A stretch of DNA of 64,000 nt from Desulfobulbus sp. (GCA_009780825.1 WQZH01000003.1:78900-142899); one strand, 5' to 3'; positions 51,301 to 60,358 are shown, counted from the first letter of the stretch. Notes: a model not told the origin generated them from the sequence alone. A program made the numbers and translations.

Positions 51301-52631
51301 GCCGTCTGGCCCATCTGGGGATTGGTGCCTGCTTGGCCGACGACATGGGGCTAGGCAAGACTCTGCAATCGATTGCGGCGATCCTCAATCTGGCGCATCT
51401 CGGCCCGTCTTTGGTGGTGGCGCCCACCTCGGTGTGCATGAATTGGGAGGCCGAGGTGAACCGTTTCGCCCCGACGCTTGCTTTTCACATGTTCTCCGAG
51501 TCGAACCGAGATGAGATCATTCCTTCCTTGGGGAAATTCGATGTGCTCGTCACCAGTTATACCTTGATGCAGCAGGAAATCGAACTGCTGGCCCAAGTCA
51601 AGTGGCAGTCGATCGTGCTGGATGAGGCGCAGGCGATCAAGAATGCGGCGACCAAACGCTCCAAGGCGGCCATGCGTCTCAACGGTCGTTTCCGCCTGAT
51701 CACCACCGGCACACCCATCGAAAATCATCTCGGGGAACTGTGGAATCTCTTTGGCTTCATCAACCCCGGCCTGCTGGGTACCTACAAACAGTTCAACCGT
51801 CGGTTCGGCATCCCCATCGAGAAATATCATGACCGGGAAGCGAGGCGGACCCTGAAGAAATTGATCCGTCCTTTCATGCTCCGGCGAATCAAATCGCAGG
51901 TTCTGGAAGAATTGCCGCCCCGGACTGAGATTACCCTGCGGGTGGAGATGCAGGCCGAGGAGATGCGGTTTTACGAAGCTCTCCGGCAACAGGCTATCGA
52001 GAATATCGAGGGCAGCAGCGAGAAGACAGGACGGCATTTGCGCATTCTGGCGGAGATTATGCGGTTGCGGCGGGCCTGCTGCAATCCCCGGCTGATCAGT
52101 GAACAGACCGATATCCCTTCAACCAAACTTCAGGTCTTCGCGGAAACGGTGGAAGAGTTGTTGGGCGGCGGCCATAAGGCCTTGGTTTTCAGCCAGTTTA
52201 CCGGCCACCTGGCGCTGATTCGCAATTTTCTCGATGAACGGCAGATTACCTACAAATACCTGGATGGCGCCACGCCCACCAAGGAGCGCCAGGAACAGGT
52301 GGAAAGTTTTCAGGCCGGCGAAGGGGATCTGTTTCTGATCAGCCTGAAGGCTGGCGGGTTGGGCTTGAATCTGACCGCCGCCGATTATGTCATCCACATG
52401 GATCCCTGGTGGAACCCGGCCGTGGAGGACCAGGCCGCCGATCGAGCGTACCGGATCGGGCAGAAGCGACCGGTGACCGTGTACCGTTTGGTCACCGCCA
52501 ATACCATCGAGGAAAAAATCGTGCGCCTCCATCAGGAGAAGCGCGATCTGGCCAACTCTCTGCTTGAGGGGGCCGATGTCAGCTCACGGATCAGTGCCGA
52601 GGAATTGCTCGAACTGATCCGCTCCAATTGA
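48375..52631 (+). CDS. Large SNF2-family helicase with uncharacterised N-terminal half
   Basis: A 1418-aa protein. The C-terminal third is a Snf2 ATPase: LRDYQKEGFVWM, Walker A DDMGLGKT near 989, DEAQ near 1083 and the C-lobe GLGLNLTAADYVIHMDPWW with the arginine-finger segment QAADRAYRIGQ. The first 900 residues are helical repeat-like, then beta-rich. They lack the SWIM zinc finger often seen in bacterial Snf2 proteins, as far as can be seen. It should act as a DNA translocase; target unknown. It stands alone, with 105 bp before it. Confidence 0.88.
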   Translation: MWDAPLTFLQRVVVSDTGVVKESGTPFSLAPETLAVDKAAALQAVAILPAAEQLLLQFVSIVYEPVSTGFLGRCLVGSDPSLFEGRPPSSEEIGEMIVRLRNKGLLNGQNQCPPVLAELLTRQTIGQKRFTRLASLIEKSAPVDYLHGKWPIRCWRALRQFRIGLYSQNFDKLDEALEFLERECRRYLDVEPPAVLVAAHAFDPAWFAALPSSLQFFLLDQVIRYSLERLRHFSAIFSFLENEQAQSVPPDERIPFRRLLAGSYLLQGRLGDLRSLLERHGDSFLGSGFAGTVAFLTGDTELALECFTEDLRQLRQYTGASSCFFFGITGLFCIFALLARDGAGDRDRAREAVDTVLTRCRDGCAEEMPFRFLDAVLRSSDASLPDMLALTEGLAADERSLTSLIALLSLYWMGVELPADFQEMLRNLHHRAYENGFLWVAMESAELLAALNPSLTDMREIARELAGRLNCRYLTHLIAPDAPWKQSLQELIEVTSRIRQPEQSTRLCWLVDYVHGSLELTPREQKRSVAGGWTKGRGVALQRLILDREIGYLTGQDRTICAALAPMEENGSKNGSPAADSDKALLALIGHPLVFHKRSPQTPVEIVAGEPELMVERKGESLFIHFAQDIGEGSVAVWPETPARFRIIRIREEHRTVAGITGPDGLLVPLAASQKLLAAIGNLASFMTVHSAIEVPGEEIAAELVESDSTIRMHIIPYGSGFRIELFVRPFEHGGPYLKPGVGVANLVCEINGKRLRTKRNLRLEEQKAREVEESCPMLDLAIDFEQENRREWHLVDPEECLQVLLEIEEIMDRIVLEWPEGEKLAVRRQAGINHLNLNIRTSQQDWFALSGQLKIDQDEVMDLKTLLDKVRETRSRFIPMGEGQFLALTQEFRNRLEELVLYGTSQPGNEQEVKIHPLAAIALEELAYQAQTKADQGWRQRLHAIAEAQQLTPKIPTTLKAELRDYQKEGFVWMSRLAHLGIGACLADDMGLGKTLQSIAAILNLAHLGPSLVVAPTSVCMNWEAEVNRFAPTLAFHMFSESNRDEIIPSLGKFDVLVTSYTLMQQEIELLAQVKWQSIVLDEAQAIKNAATKRSKAAMRLNGRFRLITTGTPIENHLGELWNLFGFINPGLLGTYKQFNRRFGIPIEKYHDREARRTLKKLIRPFMLRRIKSQVLEELPPRTEITLRVEMQAEEMRFYEALRQQAIENIEGSSEKTGRHLRILAEIMRLRRACCNPRLISEQTDIPSTKLQVFAETVEELLGGGHKALVFSQFTGHLALIRNFLDERQITYKYLDGATPTKERQEQVESFQAGEGDLFLISLKAGGLGLNLTAADYVIHMDPWWNPAVEDQAADRAYRIGQKRPVTVYRLVTANTIEEKIVRLHQEKRDLANSLLEGADVSSRISAEELLELIRSN

Positions 52632-55250
52632 TCATTTTTCCCCCAATCCCCGCAACTGCGTCATGACCCCGACCAGCTTGGCCGGCAGTTTCGGCATGCC
52701 GCTGATCAGGGAAACAAGCACCGATGAGGTATAAGGAATGGCCTGGATAGCCAGGACCGAGGCCCAGATGCGGATGTCGAGCATGTCGCCGTCTTTGCGC
52801 ATCAGAACCCCGATGATAGCCAGGACCAGGGCGATGACGAACAACAGTTCCTCGCGGGCGTCACCCAGCGCCTTGACGATGGCATTGGCCTGGGCATTTT
52901 TCGGGGTCCGGAAAAAGCCGATCCGCCGGGTGATGAAACCGGTGAGCATGGCTCGGGCGATGGTGTGGGAGAGGGCCAGACCGGCGAGCCCTGCTGCCAA
53001 ACTTTGCCGCCGGGTTGCGGTCACCCGGGAGCGGTAGAGAGAAAACATTTTGAGACTTTTGAAGAAAAACAGCATCACCGGCAAAGAGGCAAAGGCGATA
53101 TGGGGTGGGGAGAGGTAGTCGGGAAAGAAAATCATCCCCCACGACCAGCCCAACGCCAGGATGTTGAACAGCATGTTGATCCCGTCGGCGAACCAGGGCA
53201 GCCATCCGGCCAGGAAGTGATAGCGCTGGCCGCGGGTGAGCCGGGTCTGCTCCAGGCCGAACATGGTCATCATGTGATGCCGGAGGATGAGCACTGAGCC
53301 ATAGGCCCAGCGAAACCGCTGCTTCTTGTAGTCGAGAAAGGTGTCCGGCATCAAGCCCTTGCCGAAGCTGTAGGGCGTATAGTTGGCCGCATACCCTTTC
53401 TCGAAGATACGCAGGCCCAGCTCCGCATCCTCGGTGATGCACCATTCGGCCCAGCCGCCGACCTCGTCGAGCACCTTGCGCCGGACCATGGTCATGGTGC
53501 CGTGCTGGATGATGGCGTTGCGCTCGTTGCGGGTGACCATGCCGATCTGGAAGAACCCGCGGTATTCGGCCAGGCACATGGCCTTAAAGGCGTTTTCGTT
53601 GCCGTCGCGGTAGTCTTGGGGAGCTTGGACGATGGCCATATTCTCGTCGGCGAACTGGGGGACCAAGGCGCGCAGCCAGTCGGATTCGACCACGTAGTCG
53701 CTGTCGATCACCGCCACCACCTCGGCCTCGGGCGCGGTCTGCTTCAGGGCGTAGTTGAGGGCGCCTGCCTTGAATCCGGCAAGCGGATCGACATGGAAGA
53801 AGCGAAAGCGCGGCCCCAAGGTCTGGCAATGGGCGGCAACCGGCTCCCAGACGGCCGGGTTCTTGGTATTGTTATCAATGATCAGCACCTCGAATCGTGG
53901 ATAATCGAGGGCGGCCAGGGCATTGATCGTTTCGATCATCATGTCCGGCGGTTCGTTGTAGGCAGGCACATGGACCGAAACCATAGGCAGTGCTTCGTCG
54001 GGCACCGCTTCGGATGGAGCTGGTCGCGGCAGGCGCCGCCATTTCGAGATCCACAGAGATTCCGCCCATTCGTGCGCCTCGGCCAGGATAACCAGGATGG
54101 CACCGGTGGCGGCGAATAAAAGGACAACGCCCACTATCAGCGTGGAGGCGGTCATGTATTGCTGCTGGAAGTCGTAGATCAGCCATACGGCGAAGGTGGT
54201 GATGGCATAGGCGATGATGGCGAGGAACCCCCGGCCGCGATCGAGGAGTCCCCTGCTGTCCCGGAACAGCAGCAGCAGAATGATAACCGCCGCCACGATG
54301 CTGATGGCCGCCAGCCCGCGCCATTCGGGGATACGGATGACGGGCTTGATGAATTCAAATTTTGGCTGCCGCTCATCGTTGTACACGCCCCAGAGGCTAC
54401 CGGCCTCTCCTTCCAGATCCTTTTTCCAGATCTGATCGAAGGCTTCCATGATGTAGTAGGTATATTTGTTTTTTTCGGCCACATCGAGAAAGCGGCGCAG
54501 GAACTTGGCCTGATTGGCCGGGCTCGCCACGGCTTTCTGCCGGATGCGCCCGCCGCTCGGCCATCCCACTTCAGAGATGACGATCTCCTTGCCTGGATAG
54601 CGCTGCTTGAGTTCGTTGTAGCGCATGACGCAATAATCAACCGCCTCGTCCACGGGGATGCCCTCCCAATAGGGCAGGAGGTGGACGGCGATGAAGTCGA
54701 CATGCTCGACCAGTTGCGGATATTGGAGCCAGACGTGCCATGGTTCGGCGATGCTTACCGGTGTCCCCCAGACGGATTTTTTGACGGTGTCGATATAGTT
54801 GATCATCTGGTCCACGGATTGATCGGCCCGGAGGATAACCTCGTTGCCCACCAGCACGCGGATAATATTGCGATAGTTCTCCCGGTATATCTTGATCAGC
54901 CTGGCAATCTCCTGTTCGTTTCTCTCGGTGTCGCCGGTGATCCAGGCCCCGAGCGTGACGTTGAGGCCCCGGGCCGCTGCCAGCCTCGGAATCTCGGCCA
55001 GGGTGTCTTCCACCGTGTACGACCGCACCGCGTGGACATCGCCGGACAGGATGGCGAGATCCCGGTCGATCTGCTCGACCGTCGGGTAAATCCGTTTGCT
55101 GGGGGACTGTCCCTCCCGGAAGGGAGAGAAGGAAAATCCCTGGATTTTTGAAGGCCAAGACGGCTCAATGTCGGGTGCGTTGACCACCTTCCAAAGGAGA
55201 AGAGCAAGACAACCCATAAGGATGGTTATGATCAGACCGGAACGGTTCAT
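52632..55250 (-). CDS. GH17-GT2 fusion, beta-glucan synthase-like (NdvB-type)
   Basis: An 872-aa membrane protein. After one N-terminal helix comes a GH17-like barrel (about 40-300; VGNEVILR, ISEVGWPSGG carry the two acids). Membrane helices follow, then a GT2 domain with DSDYV, TEDAELG and the processive motif QRFRW, and more membrane helices. This order occurs in beta-1,3-glucan synthases such as NdvB. ATG 55250 gives a standard start; upstream residues in the frame are not needed. No glucan export or modification genes are adjacent. Confidence 0.87.
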   Translation of the reverse strand: MNRSGLIITILMGCLALLLWKVVNAPDIEPSWPSKIQGFSFSPFREGQSPSKRIYPTVEQIDRDLAILSGDVHAVRSYTVEDTLAEIPRLAAARGLNVTLGAWITGDTERNEQEIARLIKIYRENYRNIIRVLVGNEVILRADQSVDQMINYIDTVKKSVWGTPVSIAEPWHVWLQYPQLVEHVDFIAVHLLPYWEGIPVDEAVDYCVMRYNELKQRYPGKEIVISEVGWPSGGRIRQKAVASPANQAKFLRRFLDVAEKNKYTYYIMEAFDQIWKKDLEGEAGSLWGVYNDERQPKFEFIKPVIRIPEWRGLAAISIVAAVIILLLLFRDSRGLLDRGRGFLAIIAYAITTFAVWLIYDFQQQYMTASTLIVGVVLLFAATGAILVILAEAHEWAESLWISKWRRLPRPAPSEAVPDEALPMVSVHVPAYNEPPDMMIETINALAALDYPRFEVLIIDNNTKNPAVWEPVAAHCQTLGPRFRFFHVDPLAGFKAGALNYALKQTAPEAEVVAVIDSDYVVESDWLRALVPQFADENMAIVQAPQDYRDGNENAFKAMCLAEYRGFFQIGMVTRNERNAIIQHGTMTMVRRKVLDEVGGWAEWCITEDAELGLRIFEKGYAANYTPYSFGKGLMPDTFLDYKKQRFRWAYGSVLILRHHMMTMFGLEQTRLTRGQRYHFLAGWLPWFADGINMLFNILALGWSWGMIFFPDYLSPPHIAFASLPVMLFFFKSLKMFSLYRSRVTATRRQSLAAGLAGLALSHTIARAMLTGFITRRIGFFRTPKNAQANAIVKALGDAREELLFVIALVLAIIGVLMRKDGDMLDIRIWASVLAIQAIPYTSSVLVSLISGMPKLPAKLVGVMTQLRGLGEK

Positions 55251-55589
55251 AGGGCGCGTAGGGTTTGAGGAATGAAAGGTATGGAAACTGTAGACTTGAG
55301 CAAGAAGTTGAAAAAAATCTTTGGTCGGTTGGTTCGAACATGGTGCCGACAACCTGCGCCAGTGCGGCAACGGACTGTGCGATGATTAAATGAAAACCTT
55401 GGGGCCGTCAAGAGGCATCTTGTCTCGTCACCCGTTCCGCCGGCCGCCTTTTCCCTGGCATGGATGTGCAGCCTGAAACGGTGGCGCCAATCTGGATAGA
55501 GCGCGCGATAAGGCCGCAATCTCCACACGCCGACATGCCTATGGCCTGCTGTCGCCGTCCGTTTGATCTGACCGTCTCGCCAACTTTTT
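55251..55589. other. Intergenic region, nothing recognised
   Basis: 339 bp between recO and the GH17-GT2 gene. Open frames here run through both strands at background composition without ribosome sites or family motifs. I see no hairpin, promoter or repeat that stands out. Confidence 0.5.
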
Positions 55590-56429
55590 TTAACGGCTTG
55601 TCCAGACTTCCGGCGCCGTTTCTCCGTCGATGCTGTCGCGCTCGTCGAGCACCTGGCCCAGAGGATGATCGGATATCAGCGGATGGAGGAGGTGCCACGA
55701 ATGGATATCCTGTTGCAGGAGGTGGAGGGAGAAGGAGTGCAAGGCGGCCATCGCTTCGGTAAGCGCATGCACAGGAAAATGCAGACGATGCAGCCGGTTC
55801 AGTTCGAAGGACTGGGCGCTGGCGAGGAGGCGGATAGTCTGGATCGATAGGCGGAGGGCATGACTGTTCTTGCCCGGAGAGCAGGTGTTGCACAGGAGCG
55901 AGCCCGAACCGGGTAGAAAGATGTAGCTGCGTCCCGCCCGGACCGCTTGGCGGCAGGCTATGCAGTGGTCCAGTTCAGGACGATAGCCGACCGTTGCCAA
56001 GAGATGCAGGTGAAAGAGGGTGATGACCTGCTGCGGCATCTTCCCTTGATCCAAGGCGGTAAATGCCCAGTTGAGCAGGATGTACAGCCGCTGCTCAGGG
56101 TCATTGTCGCGGGTGAACCTCAGGGTCAGGTCGCCCAGGTACATGGCTGCGGCATATCTGCGAAAATCGGTGCGCAGCGACAAGTGAGCGATGAGCAGCT
56201 CAGCCTCGCCAATCAGCAGCAATCCCATCGGGCTGCGCGGCGGCCGGTAGAAGATGCGGAGCAGGGTGAACGCTTCGAGCTTGTTGACAAAACGGTGCTT
56301 GCTTCTCTTGGCCCCCTTGGCGATGCCGGTGACCCGGCCGAGAGCGGAACAGTAGAGCGTAACCAATTTGTCCGCTTCGCCATAGTCGGCAACGCGTAGC
56401 ACGATTCCGCACGCGCTGCGGAGCGTCAT
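55590..56429 (-). CDS. recO: DNA repair protein RecO
   Basis: A 279-aa protein: an N-terminal OB fold (ACGIVLRVADYGEADKLVTL), a helical middle and a zinc site made by CIAC and CNTC. It loads RecA with RecR in gap repair. It overlaps the RodZ-like gene by four bases, forming a pair. Confidence 0.93.
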   Translation of the reverse strand: MTLRSACGIVLRVADYGEADKLVTLYCSALGRVTGIAKGAKRSKHRFVNKLEAFTLLRIFYRPPRSPMGLLLIGEAELLIAHLSLRTDFRRYAAAMYLGDLTLRFTRDNDPEQRLYILLNWAFTALDQGKMPQQVITLFHLHLLATVGYRPELDHCIACRQAVRAGRSYIFLPGSGSLLCNTCSPGKNSHALRLSIQTIRLLASAQSFELNRLHRLHFPVHALTEAMAALHSFSLHLLQQDIHSWHLLHPLISDHPLGQVLDERDSIDGETAPEVWTSR

Positions 56430-57229
56430 CGAGCAGATGCGGCAGGTGAAGAGAGGGGCAGGCGGAGCAGGAAATGGCCGTCAGTGTCGCCAGGAAAGGG
56501 AATTTGAGCCCCATTCAGCTGCAAGTCGGCACTGTCGGGTTGAAAAAATTCAAGCGACATGTGCTTGTCCGCTTCCCAAAGCACGCTGGCGCCCTTGGGA
56601 TATGTATGTTCAAAGGTGGGGGTGTTGTCGAGCGTGACCAAGATCCGACTGTCTTTTTTGAAAAACGCCTGCAGTTGCACGTTGTTGTGTTGCTCGCCGT
56701 TGCTGGTTGCCGGATCGGCTGGATGAAAGGGTGAATGGCTGGCCGAGGCGTGGGGGAAGATCTTGTCGGTCAGGAAGGCGAAGGGATTCCAGGAAAAGTA
56801 GAGGCAAAAGATGGTGAATGAGCAGACAATGAGCAAAAGGAGGATACTGGCGATGGTGGCCGAGGAAACATGAGTCGGTTCAGCGAGCTTCTTCGGCGCC
56901 AGTCGTTGTTTGCGCAGACTCTGTTGCAGGGGCGTAAGCTGAGGACGCTTGCCTCCATCCCGACCGAGGAAAAACCGGTCGGCGAGCGAGCGGTCGTCAA
57001 TCTCCAGGAAGGCCGCGTACAGTATAATCTGGCCCCTGGTAAAGGAATCGGCAGGCAACCGTTCAAAGTCCATGGCCTCGATTGCCTGCAGGTTGGCCCG
57101 GGCGATTCTGGTGGCCGCCGCCACCTCTTCCAGGGACAATGATTTATTCTGCCGCGCTTGCCGAAGCTGTTCGCCCACCGAACGCGGCTCGCCGGCAGGA
57201 GATTGGGGCAAGGTTTCCTCAGTGTTCAT
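56426..57229 (-). CDS. RodZ-like cytoskeletal membrane protein
   Basis: A 267-aa protein. The N-terminal HTH (about 17-85; LRQARQNKSLSLEEVAAATRI) is typical of RodZ, followed by a basic linker, one membrane helix (about 128-150) and a periplasmic DUF4115-like beta domain. RodZ links MreB to the elongation machinery. ATG 57229 gives a clean N-terminus; a TTG at 57244 is possible. The mre genes are not in the window. Confidence 0.85.
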   Translation of the reverse strand: MNTEETLPQSPAGEPRSVGEQLRQARQNKSLSLEEVAAATRIARANLQAIEAMDFERLPADSFTRGQIILYAAFLEIDDRSLADRFFLGRDGGKRPQLTPLQQSLRKQRLAPKKLAEPTHVSSATIASILLLLIVCSFTIFCLYFSWNPFAFLTDKIFPHASASHSPFHPADPATSNGEQHNNVQLQAFFKKDSRILVTLDNTPTFEHTYPKGASVLWEADKHMSLEFFQPDSADLQLNGAQIPFPGDTDGHFLLRLPLSSPAASAR

Positions 57230-57329
57230 AGGAAAGACAATCAATCGAAGGGGGAGGGAGCAAAAACTCTGTTGGGGGCGCCTTGTTTATTCCGAAAACC
57301 TTGGGCTGTCCGTCGTCAATCGGAGAAGA

Positions 57330-58304
57330 TCACAGGATTTTGATATATGCCTTCTCCCGGATGGAAGTCATCCAGTCTTTGAAGCGCTGCTGCACGGCTT
57401 GTTGGTACAACTTGTCCCGGATCTGGTCCTTGACCTTGTCGAGAGGTTCACGGGCTGCCGCCTGACTTTGCCGGGTGGAGACGAGTTTGAAAAAATGGTA
57501 GGCGTTTTCGGTCTCAACGATCCGGCTGATTTCGCCGGGTTTGAGACGGATGACGGCATCACGAATGAAAGGAGCCATCTCGTCTTGCTGAAAATGCCCC
57601 AGATCGCCTCCCTCGGCAGCAGAGGGCAGATCGGAGTACTCCTTGGCCAATTCTTTGAAATCTTTTCCTGCTACGGCAAGATCGTGTGCTTTCTCCGCTT
57701 TCTGCCTGGCCTCTTCCTGCGAAGGGGTGGCGCCGCTTTGGGTCTGGGCTCCCCAGGTGCATCCGATCTGGAGCAGATCGTACTCGTCGGCGGGCGTGGC
57801 GAGGAAATTCGTGTTGTAATAATCAAGGACAGCACTTTCGGAAATGACCACCTTGGTGCGTACCTCGTGATCGATCAGTTTCGAACTCAGAAGCTGGTCC
57901 CGCAACTCTTCGCGATATTGTTTCTCGTTCATCCCCTCGGCGGCGATTTCCTCGCGGAGTTGCGCCATGGTGATTTTATTGGAGGCCATTACCCGTTGAA
58001 CAGCGCTTTCAACTTCTTGGTCGCTGACCTGGACGTTGAATTTTTTGGCCTCTTGGAGGACGAGTTTTTTTTCGATCAGCTTGTTAATCACCGCGAGCCG
58101 GGCTTGATGTAGCGTCGCCTCTCGTTGGTCTGGCGGTGTTTCGGTCAACACTTTTTTGAATAAGGGTTCGCCAAATTCGTTCACCTCGGAAAACGTGATG
58201 GTATCATTGTTGACGATGGCAACGCTCCGGTCAACGACATCGGCCGAGGCACAAAGGGGCAGCAGGAGCAATAAAACGGCAACAAAGGCGGTTTTCGATA
58301 ACAT
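57330..58304 (-). CDS. SurA-like periplasmic peptidyl-prolyl isomerase
   Basis: A 324-aa exported chaperone. ATG 58304 gives a clear signal peptide (MLSKTAFVAVLLLLLPLCASA). A SurA_N domain (DRSVAIVNNDTITFSEV...LIEKKLVLQEAKK) and one parvulin domain (about 185-285; GGDLGHFQQDEM, YHFFKLVS) follow. SurA proper has two parvulin domains, so this is a shorter homologue that would help outer-membrane proteins fold. The RodZ-like gene lies 100 bp downstream. Confidence 0.9.
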   Translation of the reverse strand: MLSKTAFVAVLLLLLPLCASADVVDRSVAIVNNDTITFSEVNEFGEPLFKKVLTETPPDQREATLHQARLAVINKLIEKKLVLQEAKKFNVQVSDQEVESAVQRVMASNKITMAQLREEIAAEGMNEKQYREELRDQLLSSKLIDHEVRTKVVISESAVLDYYNTNFLATPADEYDLLQIGCTWGAQTQSGATPSQEEARQKAEKAHDLAVAGKDFKELAKEYSDLPSAAEGGDLGHFQQDEMAPFIRDAVIRLKPGEISRIVETENAYHFFKLVSTRQSQAAAREPLDKVKDQIRDKLYQQAVQQRFKDWMTSIREKAYIKIL

Positions 58305-58683
58305 GCGCACCGGAAAGTTGAGGAAGTTTGGCAACAGGAACTGTTGATCATGACGAACAATACGTAGACTATCTAATCGGAACACGGTAAGGGCGCAACG
58401 ATTTTCAAGGAATGGATTCGTCCGCCTATCAAGAAAAGCGGACATGACTTGCGCTCTGACCTTCATCTTGCTAGGATGGATGCCGCAAGAACAACCCTTC
58501 CCGTTGTTTTAGAAAATTTTTGGGGAAAAATGTGGGCGTTGCTATGCAAAGGGCTCGGAGCGGTCTGCTGGTTGCCATTTGATGCAAGTCGTTGGCATTG
58601 CCTGCAGTGTTGACGATCTGTCGCGTAGATCGCGCGGGTACGCGGAGCATCGAAATCCTACTCTCTCTTGTGAAACTGTGACG
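58305..58683. other. Divergent intergenic region
   Basis: 379 bp between the SurA-like gene (minus) and the TlpA-like gene (plus). It must hold promoters for both, but I find no pair close to consensus and no hairpin with a T-run. Confidence 0.5.
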
Positions 58684-59163
58684 ATGAAGACGATTAAAGG
58701 GCTTATCATTGGTGTGTGTTTGCTTGCCTGTGCCGCGCAAGCGCGGGGTGGGGTCAACATGCCTGCTTTTTCGCTGCCGGCGGCGCTTGACGGAACCGTT
58801 GTCGCCAGCGAACAGTACCGGGGCAAAGCCATGTTGATCACGTTTTTTGCGACATGGTGCCCGGAGTGTGTGCAGGAGATCCCGACCTTGAAAGAGTTGC
58901 ACGCCAAATTTCAGCAGCAGGGATTTTCCGTGGTTGCCCTATCCGTTGACGAAGGCGGGGCTGACGTGGTGGCGCGATTGATGCGCCAGGCCCGCATCAA
59001 CTACCCGGTGTTGATGGCAGACAGAACCACCACCCGTAATTTCGGGAATGTGGTGGCGTTGCCAACGTCATTTCTGGTGAATAAAAATGGACAGGTGGTG
59101 AAAAAATATCCGGGCTACGCCTCGCGGAGCCTGCTTGAACGAGACATCGCAACTGTTCTGTGA
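58684..59163 (+). CDS. TlpA/ResA-like exported thioredoxin
   Basis: A 159-aa redoxin. A signal peptide precedes PAFSLPAALDG. The active site is Cys59-Pro-Glu-Cys62 (TWCPEC), and the cis-Pro lies in ALPTSFLVNKNG. Such proteins reduce cytochrome c apoprotein or other periplasmic disulfides. ATG 58684 is the start that gives a signal peptide. It precedes a small exported cysteine protein and lies near the CcsB-like gene at 61021. Confidence 0.88.
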   Translation: MKTIKGLIIGVCLLACAAQARGGVNMPAFSLPAALDGTVVASEQYRGKAMLITFFATWCPECVQEIPTLKELHAKFQQQGFSVVALSVDEGGADVVARLMRQARINYPVLMADRTTTRNFGNVVALPTSFLVNKNGQVVKKYPGYASRSLLERDIATVL

Positions 59164-59283
59164 GTCCTTGATTGCTGTTGAGTCGATGGTTTGCTGTTGA
59201 CAACCGCAACGGCATTTTTTAGATTCCAACACAGGCAAGAGCAGTGAATTTTGTTTCATAACATCCCACATAAGGAGTCTGTC

Positions 59284-59469
59284 ATGAAAAAAGTAGGAGT
59301 TGCTGTGGTGGTTGCGGCCTTTGTGCTGAGCGCAGGTGCAGTTTTTGCCGCTAAATGCACCGTTGACAGTGTTGAGGGCAATAAAGTGACCGTCACCTGC
59401 GATAAGGTTGATGTGAAAGCCGGTGAAGCCGTAACCGTTAAGGCCAAGAAAAGCCTGGAAGGTTGCTGA
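59284..59469 (+). CDS. Small exported protein with three cysteines
   Basis: A 61-aa precursor. A clear signal peptide (MKKVGVAVVVAAFVLSAGAVFA) leaves a mature peptide of about 39 residues with Cys25, Cys39 and the last residue Cys61. AAGGAG lies before ATG 59284. The mature beta-like stretch (CTVDSVEGNKVTVTC) suggests a tiny OB- or SH3-like fold. It is followed by a strong terminator. Function is not known; a redox or metal role next to TlpA is inference. Confidence 0.75.
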   Translation: MKKVGVAVVVAAFVLSAGAVFAAKCTVDSVEGNKVTVTCDKVDVKAGEAVTVKAKKSLEGC

Positions 59470-59497
59470 TCGCCTGAAGTTTGTTCGTTGAATACTG

Positions 59498-59533
59498 AAG
59501 AGCGGGTCGATGATGTCGGCCCGCTCTTTTTTT
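59498..59533 (+). terminator. Intrinsic terminator after the small exported protein
   Basis: AAGAGCGGG (59498-59506) pairs with CCCGCTCTT (59520-59528) and is followed by a T-run to 59533. Confidence 0.85.
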
Positions 59534-59594
59534 ATGCGTCCTGGGCGGTGTCGCCTCAGTCGGGCGCAAATTCGATTGTTGCAGAGGAAAGGAA

Positions 59595-60287
59595 ATGGAT
59601 CCACAAACATTGCCGGATCGCGAACGGGCATTGTACAACGCCATCAAGGAACGTTACACAGTGGCCTTCGAACCGCTCCGGATCAAGGAGTATCAGTTGC
59701 ACCTGCTGAGACTCACCGATCTGGAGCAAATTCTTGATGGCAGGAACCCTTTGCAGGATGTTTCTGCCTTCCCGTTTTGGATCAAACTGTGGGAAGCGGC
59801 CATTGTCTTGTCGGAGTTCATCGCCGGATTGCCCCAAGAACGGCCGGCCGGCGTTCTCGAACTCGGCGCCGGATTGGGCGTTCCGGGATTGACCGCAGCA
59901 GCGGCAGGGTATACTGTGACCCTGACGGACTATGAGGAGATGATTCTTGATTTCGAGCGGGTCAATGCGGCGGCGAGTAAACTGACCAATGTGCGATTCG
60001 CCTTGCTCGATTGGCTCAAGCCGCCGGAGATGGAACGCTACGATATTATTCTCGGCGCCGAAATCCTGTTCCGGGAGGAATTTTTCGCGCCTCTGCTGGG
60101 CGTTCTCCGCAAGGCGCTCAATCCGGGTGGCGTGGTCTATCTGGCGCATGACATCAAGCGCCGCAGTTTGAAACCATTTTTGGACATGGCGGAACAAGAG
60201 TATCGGATAGCCGCTTCGCAACGAAAATTGAAAAGCCTGGATCAGGATAAGACCATTCTCCTGACCCGGTTGCAGCCGCGGCACTAA
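59595..60287 (+). CDS. Class I SAM methyltransferase, METTL21/ETFB-lysine type
   Basis: A 230-aa protein. Motif I is VLELGAGLGVPGL, followed by LTDYEEMI. The preceding PFWIKLWEAAIVLSEFI matches the family of protein-lysine methyltransferases that includes METTL20/21. A GAGGAAAGGAA site precedes ATG 59595. It may methylate a protein lysine; the substrate is unknown. It leads the tetrapyrrole set by 71 bp. Confidence 0.8.
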   Translation: MDPQTLPDRERALYNAIKERYTVAFEPLRIKEYQLHLLRLTDLEQILDGRNPLQDVSAFPFWIKLWEAAIVLSEFIAGLPQERPAGVLELGAGLGVPGLTAAAAGYTVTLTDYEEMILDFERVNAAASKLTNVRFALLDWLKPPEMERYDIILGAEILFREEFFAPLLGVLRKALNPGGVVYLAHDIKRRSLKPFLDMAEQEYRIAASQRKLKSLDQDKTILLTRLQPRH

Positions 60288-60358
60288 TCGCAATCGCGGC
60301 AACGGCGAAGACAGAAAGAGATGAACTGACCAGATCGGAAAAAAACCGGTACATCAAC

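Noticed and set aside
54159..55151. 330-codon plus-strand open frame opposite the GH17-GT2 gene
   Set aside because: Antisense of well-defined GH17 domain; no ribosome site or motif.
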